Of a DNA stretch of 64,000 nt, positions 47,141 to 59,926 are shown piece by piece (position 1 is the first letter of the stretch; the number at the start of each line of letters is the position of its first letter). The notes beneath the pieces are model-generated. The model saw only the letters and a program-made list of their open reading frames with translations, made no database searches and was not told where the DNA came from. The DNA comes from Lasioglossum baleicum (lineage: Eukaryota; Arthropoda; Insecta; Hymenoptera; Halictidae). Made by a program: the position numbers and the translations under genes. The stretch spans positions 20,908,135 through 20,972,134 of the forward strand of contig NC_134929.1 of NCBI RefSeq assembly GCF_051020765.1, written 5' to 3'.

Positions 47141-48939
47141 CTCTAATGGACGCGTGCAACACTCCCTGCTTCCCGCTCATTAGTCGCACCGTTCGAACCC
47201 CGCAAGGTCGCCATTCCTATAGCTTCCAAGGAGATGCCTTAATGAATATACATCTCGGCCTTCCGAGCAGCTTGCAGCAAGCATTGTCTCTCTCGCGGCG
47301 CGCATTCCTGCGCGGCAAGAGCCGTTTCGAGCCAACTGGCGTAAGCGAGGACCGTGAGATCCGCGGAGATCTGTTTCGCTGCTCTATGACACCGGTAACC
47401 GGTCCAACCTCTTTTCGGGCTCAAAGCTCAAACGAAATCTGTTGGCATTCGAGCCTCTTGTTATCGGAGAAGCAGCTGATCCATCCCTCAACTTGACTCT
47501 TCCGACAAATACCACGGGAGCGGCAATAATAACAATTTCTAAGGTCGATGGGTATCTTTAAAGTCGTTCCAGTTAAAGATAAAAAGGATTTTCAATCAAC
47601 AGATCTTCAGGAAGATGTTTCTAACAAAATTTAATAACCAAACTTGTTTGTTCCTTATTATTTCTGTACGAAACCATTATCAACGCATGTGTGACGTTTT
47701 CCTGATTGGAACGAGCCCCAACATGACGCACTTCGGACCACATTTGTCTGTTTAATCCACGATGAAAGTAGAACCTCTATTATATCATATTATACAAGAT
47801 TCATTGCGCAAATCTATCAAGATTTGATCTAGCACCGCGGTTAGGTAACTGTTACCTGTTACCTGGATGACAGAGGGTCCACTAGATCGTGAATTAATCG
47901 AGCGAATATGACCCCAATTGCGCCGTGTCTGGTATCGTTTTAATCAGAAAAGTGTCACGAATATGCCGGTGTTGTTTGCATTATTGCTCTAACGCTCGTA
48001 TCATCGTGCTGCATCAAATTAGGTCAAGTAACATCCTCCACTGCCCTCGGAACTGACACTTCTATTTTCAATGTTCAGATCTCATGATCGAACGACCTAG
48101 AAGGTTCATTGCGAAGAAAGTCTTATTATAAATATTCACCGGAACCGGTTCGCATTGCCAAAAGAAAGAATACAAGTTGACCTTTGAGTATCAAGCGCAA
48201 CGAGGTAGCAGAGGAACGCGGTTCTGTCGTAACCGGAATGATCGACGACGGGGATCGAGGATCGAGAATGATCGGCTCTCGAATTTGGACAGAAACGTTG
48301 CTGCAATTTTCGCGACGGCAGGAAATGAATTTAGAACAGCTGTCGACGAAGTGAAAGACGTTCGTCGGGACATTTGATCGTGACGTGTGATGCTCGGGAT
48401 ATTTCGAGTGAAGACTATAGTTGGTTCGAATGACGCTTGAGAATGCGATCTTGTCGCTCGATACGTGAATGTGTTTTCTAAGCGATCAGCGAATATGGAA
48501 AAGAGAGGCGCACGGTTTCATCGTGACACGAAACTATCAAAACAAAGAGACGATGATCGCATACGCGCTACCAGCGATCGTAATGTCGGTGTCATGGCCG
48601 GCGACTTATGTCATGCGACGTCGGCCACGCGTGTTATTAACGACGGAGTGTCGTTTTCTACGTAACTCGATTGATAGCGGACCGTTACCGCTGTACCGGT
48701 ACGGTGCTTGCGGAAAATCCTTCTGCTTTTACGATGGAATGTCTCCGGATCGTTGAATGACACTGTCATTCGTCGGCATTTATCACGGGAATCAGCAGAT
48801 CAAGCGAAACAGTGAGAATATTTCAGGAATTTATCTTCGATTTGTCGAAATTAATAAAAGAGAGGGATGTCCCAATTAATAGAGACATTTTACAGGACAA
48901 ATCGATTATGGTCGAATTAAAATATCTGCATCGGCAAAT

Positions 48940-49410
48940 CTAGAACGAACATATTGAACAAAGAAAATTATTTAATATCGCAGAATGTCTCTTCTATCAG
49001 AAAATAATTTTTCAGAAATTTATGAATACGTCCCCTGACTTCCAAGGAATAAAGGAGAACAGAACAGCTGTCTCTATCCAATCTTGAACAAATGCGACAA
49101 ACAAAAAAATGATTTAATACTGGATAAAATAATTTTTCCAAATTTCATTAATGCAGAACAATTGGTAAATCTTGGAATCGTTGACAAAAGTGCAGAATTG
49201 ACTGAAGAAATAATTTCGAGGTCATCTAGAACGAATGCATCAAACAAAAAAGTGATTTAATATTGGAGAAAATAATTTTTCAAGAATTCACTAATGCAGA
49301 ACAATTGGTAAAACTCGGGAATCGTTGACAAAAGTGCAGAATTGACTGAAGAAATAATTTCGACGTCATCTAGAACGAATGTATCAAACACAAAGATTGT
49401 TTAACATTGC
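48940..49410. repeat. 142-bp tandem repeat, about 2.5-3 units
   Basis: The word atgcagaacaattggta recurs at about 49151 and 49293, 142 bases apart. Surrounding words (gttgacaaaagtgcagaattg, tctagaacgaa) are kept. A third, degenerate unit begins near 48940 (ctagaacgaacatattgaac). Non-coding. Confidence 0.8.
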
Positions 49411-52218
49411 AAAATGTCTGTCAGAAAATGTAACGAATCCCACTGGCAAAATATGAAAATGAAACGGAAGCCGTCGAAAGAAGCGCAGCGTTTCAGGAAA
49501 TGGTATCGGCGATCGGCGAAGTGATAGCTGGGAAGAGGCAGCGCGAAGAAAGTAGAAAAGGAAAATGTGTATAATTACAGCCAGCGGCTTTCCTCGTCGT
49601 TGTTGCTGGGCGCGCGGAAATATGTACGACAGGCATTACGGTGAACGTCAAGTTTACGCAATGTTATTACGCAAGACCGACGAACGTGTCACAATACGAT
49701 CCCGACGTCCCAGAGCTCGAGGCGTACGCATATACGCGTCGTTGGTAATGAATCGAGACATCCGCGTCCGCATATGACTGTCTAACATTTAACCAATAGC
49801 TTCTACTTTTTACAGAAAATTCCTGCTAGTAGCAACATTGATCCGCGGCAATTACACACATCTGCGTCGGAAACCAATTAAATTAGTAGACTAAATCTAT
49901 CGAGCATGTTTTTTCCTGACAGAAATCAAGCCGATTTTAATCACTACACTTGACTCTTTTTGTAGACAATTTCAAGGTGATAGCTGCGTTTACGAGACCG
50001 TGTTCTGGTTTCAGAAGAAATCGAGCCAATTAAGCAGGAAGACTAATTGTAACATTCGAATTTTTTTATTGGAAGAAGAGATTTAGTACCGACATTAACG
50101 ATCTTGAAGAGTGGATACTATGTTCTAGTTTCAGAGGAAATCACGATCGTTAAAGAACGAACTGGGAGGATTGAATGTAGTGATGTTAGGATTGTTTGTT
50201 AGCAACAGAGAAGACCTTCGATTTCTTATACGGGATTATAAAGCAGCAATGTTGACCATAGAAATAAAGAATAATTAGTTCAATTGAAAAAAGAACTGGA
50301 AGAACTAAATGCAATGACATTGTAGTTTTTTGTTAGTAGGAAGGAAGCTAATTAATCGCTATCTTCAATTTTTTATGCAAAATCGCAAAGCAGTAGCGAC
50401 TTATTGTTAGACAATGTCATAGTGAATGGACTGTAAGGTCGAGTTTAAAACATAACAACTTATTAACATTAACATTACGATTGCACATAATTGCAGAGAT
50501 ATTTTGAGTCTCTGCTACTGTTACAAAAATGGCAGCGATCTCAGAAGAATATTATCGAACTAGAAATTGTTTTCTGAAAACGTTCGAGGTTTAAATGAAA
50601 AATTCCATTTGTCGGTGATTCACGAATTAAATTTCCAATATCGAAATTTTCATTCACACTTGTCAATGTGGATTCCCGGTTCGGCTCCGTGAATTGCTGT
50701 TTAAATACAACGTCGGAAGTTTTGGGGAGTCTGTCGGAAGCTTTGCCAGACTATATTGCGTGGTCGTAAAAAGATAGAGGCCGTCGCAGAGACGACTGGC
50801 TGCTGTAGAATTATTAAACTCGGAGAGTGACGCCGAGTTTACGCTGAGAGTCTCTGTCAAGGCTTTCGCTGAAACCGTCGACGATCCATTCATAGAAACT
50901 CGCAATAAAATTTTTATCCCTTGAAACGACCAATCGATCCAGTAATACAAACACAGAATTTCTCAAATTAAAATTCATAGCATACATTTTCATCCCCTGA
51001 AATATTAAATATAAACCAATGGATACAATACACACATATTTCCATCGCGAACCATTAAAATTATACTATCCATTCTACAATTTTTCACGAGAATAGGAGG
51101 GGACTAATATACTAAAATAAAATAAAATATTGACAGAAGAAATGAGCGACTGCAGCCTACTTTTAGTCATGGGTATGACAAGGGTTAATTAGGGGTGTCA
51201 AAAGTGCGTGGCCGTGTTCGATGCAATTAGTCGACGCGCTCAGCAACGCTCGGTAACTAGATGATTTCTTCGTGCTTTGCATTTGTTCTCGGCTGGCCTT
51301 GATCAGTCGTCGAGGCTTGCGAGAGGAACAGGGAGCGGCTGATTTAATCATGCTAGGTGGCAGGACCGCCTGTTTGTTCATCTCGAGACAAAGCGTTAGA
51401 TGCTGTTCTAAGCCGACTTCAGATAAAGTCCCGATGCTCTAGCAGCTATAGGCACGGTTGTTCGAACGAAAGCTTGATCACAATTTTGATAAAGCAACAT
51501 CAAAAGAGTCGAGAACACATTAGATGAATACCTAGAGTTCATCTCTTCTTCATTGAAAACAATGGAGATGACTTTGAACAGATCAAAACAGGAATCAATT
51601 TATGCAGATCTTTTTAGTTATGACGTTGTTGGAACGCTGAACATTCTTTTGGCAAGCTATACAGAGCCCGTAAATTTACAGTAACGGAAGAACCGCAGCG
51701 ACTGCGTCCACAACGAGACCGGAAATTCGGCTGTTGGCAGGGGTCACTCGTCGAACCCCGTATTCAAATCACGTTACCGACATTCCCGTGGTCTTGTTAA
51801 AAGAATATACACCAGCATCTACATTATCCCCCTTCCCCTACTGTCGCGTTTATTAAAAACGCAAATCCCCGGCTATTTTTAGCCTTCCAGCGTGTACAAT
51901 CGGAAAATTCAAGCCGCCGTTCGGGGGCCCGACGGTGCTATATTTAACTTGTTAACTGGGGGAGAGGACAAGTAAACTCGTCATTCGCGTGCAGTATATC
52001 TCGCAGTGATTCCCCAGTTTGTTTACTCATTTCCCCGTAGATCCTCTAAAAACTAGCGTATACCTCTAGACCGTATTTTACACGTGCCTTTCCGCCGAGA
52101 CACTGCCAAATCTATTTTGATTTGAAGTCGACCGCGTTGAACGGTGTCCAAACGAATTAAACACGTGCGCTTCATAGTTTACGAGCGCAATTTTTTCAAT
52201 AAACGCAGCAGTTGCTCT

Positions 52219-52432
52219 GCAGAAACATTTGAGATCCTTCTAGAAGAATTCTACAAGACGAAGTCTTTCGAAACTGTTCTATCAAATTCTGCTGAGTGTT
52301 TGAATAGCACGGTGCGTAATCGGTCGATAATTGTTGGTAATAATCAACCGAGACCACTGAAGAACAGACTCGAACAGCTCGAAGAAAAACGCTGTTCCTC
52401 GAAACGCCCACGAAAACCGCATTCGACCAGGT
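52219..52432 (+). other. Possible plus-strand exon in the Glut4EF intron
   Basis: An open frame runs from acceptor-like TTGCTCTGCAG (ends 52221) to a consensus donor AG|GTGAGT near 52432. The encoded peptide starts with acidic/Leu-rich words (EILLEEFYKTK) and ends basic (KRCSSKRPRKPH). No neighbouring exon, start codon with context or family match was found, so it may be chance. It is not annotated as a gene. Confidence 0.2.
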
Positions 52433-53000
52433 GAGTAACGCGGACGACGCAGGGGTGCATCCTCAAAATGGCCGCCGTCGTCTACGAGACCTGTGGGTGT
52501 CGATGGACCATGCCCCACGGTTTCGTTACCTGTTTTAGCCGCGGGCTGCCTCGACAAATGTTGATTTGTCGAACCAAAAAGCGTAACAATTGCTGAAAGT
52601 CCAACAAAATTCGAATCGCGACGATCAATTATTTCCAATCTATGGAGACGATTGAGTCGACGAATTCAAATGTTCATGCTGCATGAAGATCCGCATTCGA
52701 ATCGTGCGAGTCGACTATTTAGCAGCACGTGTTCTAGCCTGTCCTATCAAAAATCCTCAGCTACGATGGCGTGCACAGTCTCGAATATAAAAAGCTCGAC
52801 TGACACCGATGGAAGACAAAGCATTCGTTGAAATTTCGACACCTGAGCATCTCGTCATCACGCACGTAGGTAGACAGTGGTCTATGTATACCACAGAAAG
52901 AGTGTCGGAAAGCGATCGCGGAACTAGAAATAAATCTGCCGGTCTCCGCGTGTTCTATTCGCCGGGTAACACCGGCTAGAAGGAGCGCGAGCGAGCTAGA

Positions 53001-53060
53001 GTGAGAAAGAGAGGGGAGGAAGGAAGGAGAGGGAGAGAGAAAGAGAGAGAGAGAGAGATA
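53001..53060. repeat. GA-rich tract at the edge of a CpG-rich block
   Basis: gagaaagagagggg and a pure ga run precede the GC- and CpG-rich stretch 53060-53700, which also contains tgacgtca (53303-53310). Confidence 0.85.
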
Positions 53061-53842
53061 GCGAGTGCACACGAGCATCGAGCAGCACGAGGAGCACACG
53101 GCTGCACCGGGCTGCACACGGATATTGTTTCGCGCGCGTGCAGTCAGGGCCACGGTGACCTTAACTGCAACACCATCCCCCCACGCGTCCCCCGGCTGTC
53201 CCTCGTGGCGACCTCGTCCCCCCTCTCCGAGGCCCCCTCCCGCCCGTTTAGATGGCGGTCCGAGGGTGCATGGGGGGCGAGGGGGGAGGCACGTGCCACC
53301 GATGACGTCACGCGGCGAGGCGGTGTGCACACTGCAACCCGCGTTGCAACGCCGGCGCCGGTTCTCTCTCGCGGTTGAGGGATATCTAGGTCCATGCGGA
53401 GGCGTGCGCTCGCTGCGAAAACCGACGACGTACTTACACTACACACACACACGCGGACATGCAGATGTGTGTTACTCTCTTTGCGCAGGCTCACCTCCCT
53501 CTCAATCCCCTTCTACCTCTGGATCCCCGTGAATATGAATATAAGTACGCATATAGATTATCCTGCACGCGGAGGAATGTTAATGATCACTCCCGTCAAG
53601 CATTATCGCGGACGCTGAAGATGCTTACCGCGGATCAGACCCCAGATGAACCCCCACCTTCTCTCCATTCGCCTCTACTCCGCTGGACCGGCGCGACCAT
53701 GATCGCCTCGTGTGCTCTAGAATGTTCATTGTCTCGTAAACGCGTCACCTGCGACTTGCATTTTTGATTTTCCCATTGCTGCGGAGGCAGAGATTACCCT
53801 CAGTCTTAGGATCTCGTAGGACGATGATCGATTTCGGGGATT

Positions 53843-54312
53843 TTGAGAGACTGTGCCCACAACCCAAATCGAACTCCCTGGTTTGCTCAAAATTTTGATG
53901 ACTACATTAAAAGGGGTTTTATATCCACAATAAACCGTATCAGAGACAATCATTATAATCTCGCTGCCTCTCTGTGTCGAGTAAATATTGTTACTGATCC
54001 TAGTTGTAAGGGTAATTATAGCTCCGAGGACTTAGATCATGTTCTACGGCAGTGTCGTCTTTATGATGCCCAAAGAATTAAATTAGTAAATAAGTTGCGC
54101 GAAATTAAGTTTTCTTTTCACGATTAAAAGCGGACATTTTCTTTGCTAAACCTAATGTTAAAGCCTGCGAATATATCTTCCAGTTTTTAAACGACTGCAA
54201 TCTACATCTCCAGCGATTATCAAGTCTGTCATTGTACACTAACTGTAAGCCTACTGTATAATTGTTATATTTATAAACCTATCATAGGTTTCAGTGGCCC
54301 AATAAAAAAAAA
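53843..54312 (+). pseudogene. Non-LTR retrotransposon (LINE) 3' fragment
   Basis: The plus-strand peptide contains TPWFAQNFDDYIKRG, INRIRDNHYNLAASL and a Cys/His-like end with LDHVLRQCRLYD. These are typical of the stretch after the reverse transcriptase (and RNase H) of I/Jockey-type LINEs. The frame breaks at about 54125. A second frame continues with FFAKPNVKACEY and FLNDCNLHL, the usual extreme C-terminus. After a short 3' UTR the copy ends in ccaataaaaaaaaaa at about 54312, a poly(A)-like tail. It is 5'-truncated, as LINE copies commonly are, and inactive. Confidence 0.85.
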
Positions 54313-54406
54313 ATAGGTGCGTTGAATTGGTCCATATTCAATGCAGTTAGAGGCTGAATTGATAAAATCACTATAGGACTATTTTGTCTGGAGCAGTGTC
54401 TCCTTT

Positions 54407-54562
54407 AACCTCTTAAGTGGCTTGTTTCGTCGTGCAAAGCGCGTTCCTTCGAGTTTGTTTTTCACCGCTGGCGTATGCGTACGGCGTTACGTAAGAAAAT
54501 CGTCTGGTTATAAGTGCTGCGAATTAAAAACTATCATAGTCATTATTATTAAGAGGTTAAGG
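54407..54562. repeat. Small foldback element
   Basis: Ends taacctcttaag and ttaagaggttaag are inverted complements about 130 bases apart. Non-coding. Confidence 0.45.
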
Positions 54563-54924
54563 CGGCTGTTCCACAAGAGAAAGATGCATCGTCCGGGTTT
54601 CCTCGATATCATTATCGCGAATCGTCTCGAAATCGTTGCGAAATGATAACACGCCGATGCCGTCGATATCGTGCAGCAAACGGCATTGACGTTATCACAA
54701 CGTATCCAGCTACGGTTTCGAGGAAATTCGTCTGCGACCGTAACTCACCTCGAAACCGGAAGCGGAAACGAGTCAAGGCCATCGTGCCGTTTCTCGCGAC
54801 GCCTCGCCGTTTCGTGGTAATTACTCGTTCCGGAGATGCAGCGGAATTCATCGGAATCATTCTCGCGAAGGGCGACTCGCGTTCCATGATTCCGTGGATC
54901 GAATCTGCCATTGTGCTACCGTTG

Positions 54925-55195
54925 AACGACCCGGTCACTTCAACATTGAACCATGTCCACATCGAAGTCACATTGGACCATTGATGAAATCGCTGAATTT
55001 ATAATATCAATCACACGAACGACCCGATCACTTCAACATTGGGCCATGTCCACATCCAAATCACACTGGACCATCGATGAAATCGCTGAAGTTATAATAT
55101 CAATCACACAAGCGACCCGATCACTTCAACATTGGACCATGTCCACATCGCAATCACATTGGACCATCGATGAAATCGATTATAATAACAATTAC
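54925..55195. repeat. 93-bp minisatellite, about 2.9 units
   Basis: The word gacccg(g/a)tcacttcaacatt starts at about 54928, 55021 and 55114, exactly 93 bases apart. Units are highly similar (accatgtccacatc, ttataatatcaatcacac). The unit length is divisible by three, so an open frame persists; I take it to be an artefact of the repeat. Confidence 0.95.
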
Positions 55196-55732
55196 ACGAA
55201 TGTTTCTTCTTGTAAAACTTTGCAATTTCAAAAATAGCGACTGTGGAGATCAATCAATCACTGCACTGGCCACGATCAAACAACAAAATGTCCGACGACC
55301 AAACAGCTAAAAATCGACTGATGTAAACGTAGCTTTAGACGAGGTTCTCCTGAAGTTTTATAAAATGTCTGACAACACGGTTCTTAGGTCTCTCGAAGCA
55401 GCTAATCAATTTGTGAAGGAGATGGGTCGCGTTGACCTTGATCCGGCCTGAATATCTTCGGCCCAGGCAATTGGGTCAGGTGCGCGGATACGCTCGAGAT
55501 ACGGACCAGTGAAAGTGGTGGCCTGGTCACGGAGCGTCGAAAATTATGTACCGGCGAGCACTGGTGCACAGGACACGGCGATGGCCACGCGACGGGTACG
55601 AACGGTACCCTGACCGGGTCGCATTCATCCGAGATGAATGAGTCCGAAGTTAACTTCGCGGTCAGTGAAAGTAGGGGGCTAACCGGGTTGCGAACTTCCG
55701 CCATGATGCCCGAGGACGTTGCCACATAACCC

Positions 55733-56050
55733 TCGAATGACCGGCCTTGGGTCCATTTTGACCCGGAGTGTCATTTAAACTCTAGCTTTCCAGTAGCCAG
55801 CTGCCATTCAACCGTCTGACGGCCGTTCTCGGGTCCATTTTCACCTGGAGTGTCATTTAAACTCTAACGTCCCAGTAGCCAGCTGCCATTTAACCGTTTC
55901 ACGACCTATCTCGGGTCCATTTTCACCCGGAGTGTCATTTAAACTCTAACTTTCTAGTAGCCAGTTGCCATTTAACCGTCTGAAGACCGATCTCGGGTCC
56001 AATTTGACCCTGAGTGCTATTTAAATTTACCAGTAGCCAGTTCAGATAAT
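55733..56050. repeat. 82-bp minisatellite, about 3.8 units
   Basis: gggtccattttgacc-type words start at 55749, 55831, 55913 and 55995, 82 bases apart. All units contain gagtgtcatttaaactct and cagtagccag; the last is degenerate. Confidence 0.95.
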
Positions 56051-57326
56051 TTACTAATAACTCGGTCCAATAAGATCAACGTTGATCTTGAACCAGTAGG
56101 TTCAAGAATATGAAGAAAATATAGATTAATGCAAGGACAAATCAATATGTAGCGATGAAGCTTGCGTTAATAATTTCTACCGAATGTTAATTAACAGTTT
56201 AAGGTAGAATGTTATCTGAAAGATGTTTAGTGAAGCTCGACAAAGGTTTTAACTCAACAACAGCTTCATGCCCAAACTGAAAAATCACATTTTTGGATTT
56301 TGAACGGACTGAACGTGTTAGTGGAATTATCTCGAGCTATTTTTGACGAGAAAACATTTTATAAATTATTTGCAGAGACCAGCTGACTCGAGCGAAGTCG
56401 ACGCACTTTTTACACAGAGATCGCTGGAACGCGAACGTCAGCCTCGGAGAAAGTAGACCGCGTTTTAAAAGTGTATTTTGGTCGCTGCAACGGTAACACT
56501 TTCGTTGCCGTGCGATTTCGTTCGGCAAAAAGTGTTCCGTAGAAAGTTTATTCTAGGTCTCGACTGGCGGACCGTGCGTTGACACGATTTTTCGCAATGT
56601 TCCCGAGAGATCCGCTTCCAGAACGATGCGGCATTCCAATGGCTTACCATCGTTTGGTAAACAAGTTTGGAAAATCCTCCAACTTTCTTCGCTACCATTT
56701 CCTCAATTAAATTGCTAGTCTTTTACAATTTTAACCTTTAACTACTCGCGCGCCCTGAATTTTACGTAAGATTGGTGTACTTTTTACACCAGCGCGGGTG
56801 TTAAGTGAACGAGACTTCGCGACACAAAGCACGAACACTGCAGAATTGGTTGCATAATTAATATTTCTTAACTTCAGATAAGTTGGAGGACAAATATCGT
56901 ATCGACATTCAAGGAAATAATTACGCGAGGTATTCTCGTTCACACAATGATAAAAAAGGTATTTTTAAGCGAACAGATCCGAAAATGTTTCTGCTACTTA
57001 ACAAAACCATAATGAAAATATTTACAAAGAGTTAGACTCGTTAGGTGAACCGATCTTTTTTAACCTTTATGTCAATCGGTCTCCATTTGGGACTTCGTGA
57101 ATATTTTTGAAATTGAATATCGTAGAAAATTATTATTACTAGCACGAGGGCTAAGATTTAAGTTGCGAGAGATTGGGAGAATAGCAAAGTTATTATAGAT
57201 TTTTATGTTCAAGGACGATCATAGATTAATTTAGTTTGATGAGAAGATCGTTGAATATCGAAGAAAATTCTGGTTATTGGTGCGAAGGACGAGGCTGAAA
57301 CGAGAGATCGGAAAAATGGCACTCAC

Positions 57327-57398
57327 CTGTTCACTCTCGTAGGTGGAGCAGCTCGCGGGTCCATTTTCGATCGGGCTGCGGTTCCCTTTCGCCCGGAT
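57327..57398 (-). CDS. Glut4EF: Glut4EF homologue, 72-nt in-frame exon
   Basis: The exon lies between a strong acceptor (GGTTTTTCAG) and a strong donor (CAG|GTGAGT). It encodes 24 residues (178-201) starting IRAKGNRSPIENG and ending STYESEQ. Both borders are phase 0, so joining or skipping it keeps the frame between the KKK end of the previous exon and the zinc-finger exon. It lies between introns of 4.6 and 36.4 kb. The residues are Ser/Asn/Glu-rich and probably disordered. Placement in Glut4EF rests on strand, order, splice sites and phase, because I cannot match this short peptide to the family by eye. Confidence 0.75.
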
Positions 57399-59926
57399 CT
57401 GAAAAACCATAAGGGGAGCGGTGTTAGGCGAGTCGGTAGGGCTTCCGTTCCGGTTGTGGGTCTCGGTGGAGCTCAGTTATTTTCGGACCCCGTCGGACCG
57501 ATTTTCCGCCGGCACGCTCATCGACACGCGCCTAAGTTTAGCGCACCGCGATTATACCTCAAGGTTCAACTTGTTAGCCGTCTTACGAAATACCGAAAAT
57601 CGCCGCGCGTGTTTACATCCTTGGCTCGGCCGCGGCTTATGTCATCGTCGTGGACTTGGCACGGACCGGACTGCATCGGGCCGAGTCCCCGTTGCACCGG
57701 TGCATCCGCTGCAGTCCATCCGATCGAACAATTCGACGACGTTCTTGTAAAATATCTCGAATCGATATCTGTTTCATGTTTACCGCTCTCCCGTTTTTCT
57801 TTTTTGCTACTTCTTCGAATAATGCAATTGAAAATGTTTCAACAGTTTCCGATATCTAGAATGACGAACGAACTCGTCATCGCATTCTAATTCACTGCAA
57901 TTAAATGATTATCTACTCTCTTGAAAGACATTTTTATGTCTTCTCTTGAAAGGCATTTTTACGTCCTCTATTATCTACGTTACTTTCTGAATCATAGATC
58001 TTCAGATAACAATTGCAGACTAACATCTGACTGATCGATACAAGATAAAAAAATGTGAGAAATTAAAACATTGCATTCGAAATGATTCTGCTATCTAATC
58101 TCTCGAAGACCCATTCTGTCTATTCTCTTACAGTCTATGACTCTATCGATAAAAGGTTCAATCCATTATACAGAGTGTCTCAAAAGTACTATTACTTTAA
58201 GAGAAAGTTTTCTATAATGTGTTCATTCGCCAGAAACAACTCGACTGATCAATTTTGAACATCCATTAAATCGCTGCACCAGAATAAGATTAAATAAAAA
58301 AAAAGAACAAGGATGACAGACTTATTGATAAATCCAGAAGACACACAGCAGCCTGGGAACGTGATAGATAAACGAATCCGTGGATCGATAACGGGGATTA
58401 ATCATTGGCAGCGCGGAGGAAAGAATGCGAGGCATCCGATTTGGTATTCTTTTTCGCGGCTGCTCTCGCCTCGTAAAAATTCAGCCGCGCCACGTTCCTC
58501 CGGTAACGGTAAATCGTAATCGGTGGGATCGCTCGGATCTAAATGAAAATCTGTACGCGGAACCGTTATCGGCGTGCGCGGCATTCGAGAGGCTCGCGAT
58601 CGAAAGGATCGTACGGCGGAATTTTCTTCTGCAGAGGAACACGGAGGAACACCGTTCTGTCGCTCCTATCGATCTCTAATCAGTTTCGTCGCGGAAAAAA
58701 ATTGGCGAACGGAAGGAAGGACATTTCGGTGGTTTAGATCGAGGAATTTGGCAACGTTTTACAACAATTGATTTGAACTGATTTGAAATGAACACCGAAA
58801 TTTTTCTCTCTGACTGTACAGTGAAAAATTGAACCAACGAAGGCATTAATTTTGTTGTTAATTATTATTTATGTATTTGTGAAGACCTAAAAATCGCAAG
58901 CACATGATTTTATATTTCTTTTAACTTGAAAGACAATTCAAACAAAATTGAAGCAGTGAATAGTTTCTTTCAAAAAATTATTATCCATGTATTTGTTAAA
59001 ACGGAGACCTAAACATTTCAAGAAGCGTATGGTTTTATATTGGTTTTGGCTCGAGAGATAATGATGAAGTTATAATTGCGAAGTACCAGCAACATTTTGT
59101 AAGTGGAGGATGTTTATAATCGAGCCTGTTGGAAATTGTGTGTGTGTGTTCGTCGGTTGCAAAGTATCCGGTGACTGGTATCGGCGCGACAACAACAAAG
59201 ACGTTCGCGGCGAAACTGTTTAGTAAACATCCGAGATACCCCTGGAACGCATTGCAAACAGATGCTGCGTAATCCCGACACGATAAGTACGTAGGCGTCG
59301 CGATACGGAAGAACGAGTTCTTGGTTCCTCGTACGACAACATCTGGATCGACACTTGCCGATCCACCGGGAGGATTTCATATCCACATGAGTGTTCCGAT
59401 AAATCATGAATTAATATCTGTGCGAGCAGAAATAGAATTCGCGAGACCTCTGAATTAGGCAATTTACTGGATTGTCGAGAAGTGATTTCCTGTGAATATT
59501 CAGTGTACGAATTACGAGTCACGAGTGCTTCTGTAGATCAGGAATTAATTCTGTGTTCGAATACAATTCGTGAATTAGTGAGTTGAACTCGGTAATTGTT
59601 TAAACGCACGCCAGAGTTAAGAGCCATCTGTCTTGGAGGACACGGTAGCTCGACATTTTTCCCTGGAGATGGGCGAAGAGCAAACCCAGAGGGATCGAGG
59701 AAAAATATGTTCATGTTCTACTCGACCTTCGAAACTAGTTTCCAGCGTTGCGTGCTGGTACCGGTTCCACGGTCGCCGCCCTTGCCGGCTCGTCTTCCGA
59801 ACTCTTCGGCGACCTCGACGGAGCTTTCCAGTGCGCAGAAAAAATGATAAACGACAAGATAAACATTGTAGAATGCTATGCAAAAATTGCACGTTGGAAG
59901 CCTTCTTCATTTTCCCGGGAAAAAAA

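Larger units (their letters stand above)
20908..57326 (-). other. Glut4EF: Glut4EF giant intron (36.4 kb)
   Basis: Donor GTGAGT at 57326 and acceptor TTTTTCAG ending at 20908 join phase-0 codons. The intron holds most of the window's transposon relics, minisatellites and several CpG-rich, GA-tract-bearing blocks. Examples of the blocks are 25480-26350, 28700-29240, 29880-31600, 40450-41130, 41820-42420 and 52750-53720. Stretches not covered by separate entries (24000-24600, 31700-34600, 37410-39600, 41150-41800, 43900-46600, 47150-48900, 49420-52100, 56050-57320) show no gene or repeat that I can support. Long introns in developmental regulators often hold enhancers; none can be named from sequence alone. 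Confidence 0.8.

Noticed and set aside
46275..47496. Open frames of 130-150 codons on both strands
   Set aside because: Part of this stretch is a non-coding hAT element, and frames on both strands are equally open; nothing resembles a protein family.
52761..53494. Minus-strand frames up to 189 codons in the CpG-rich block near 53 kb
   Set aside because: Composition follows CT tracts and GC-rich sequence; no domain, no splice support.
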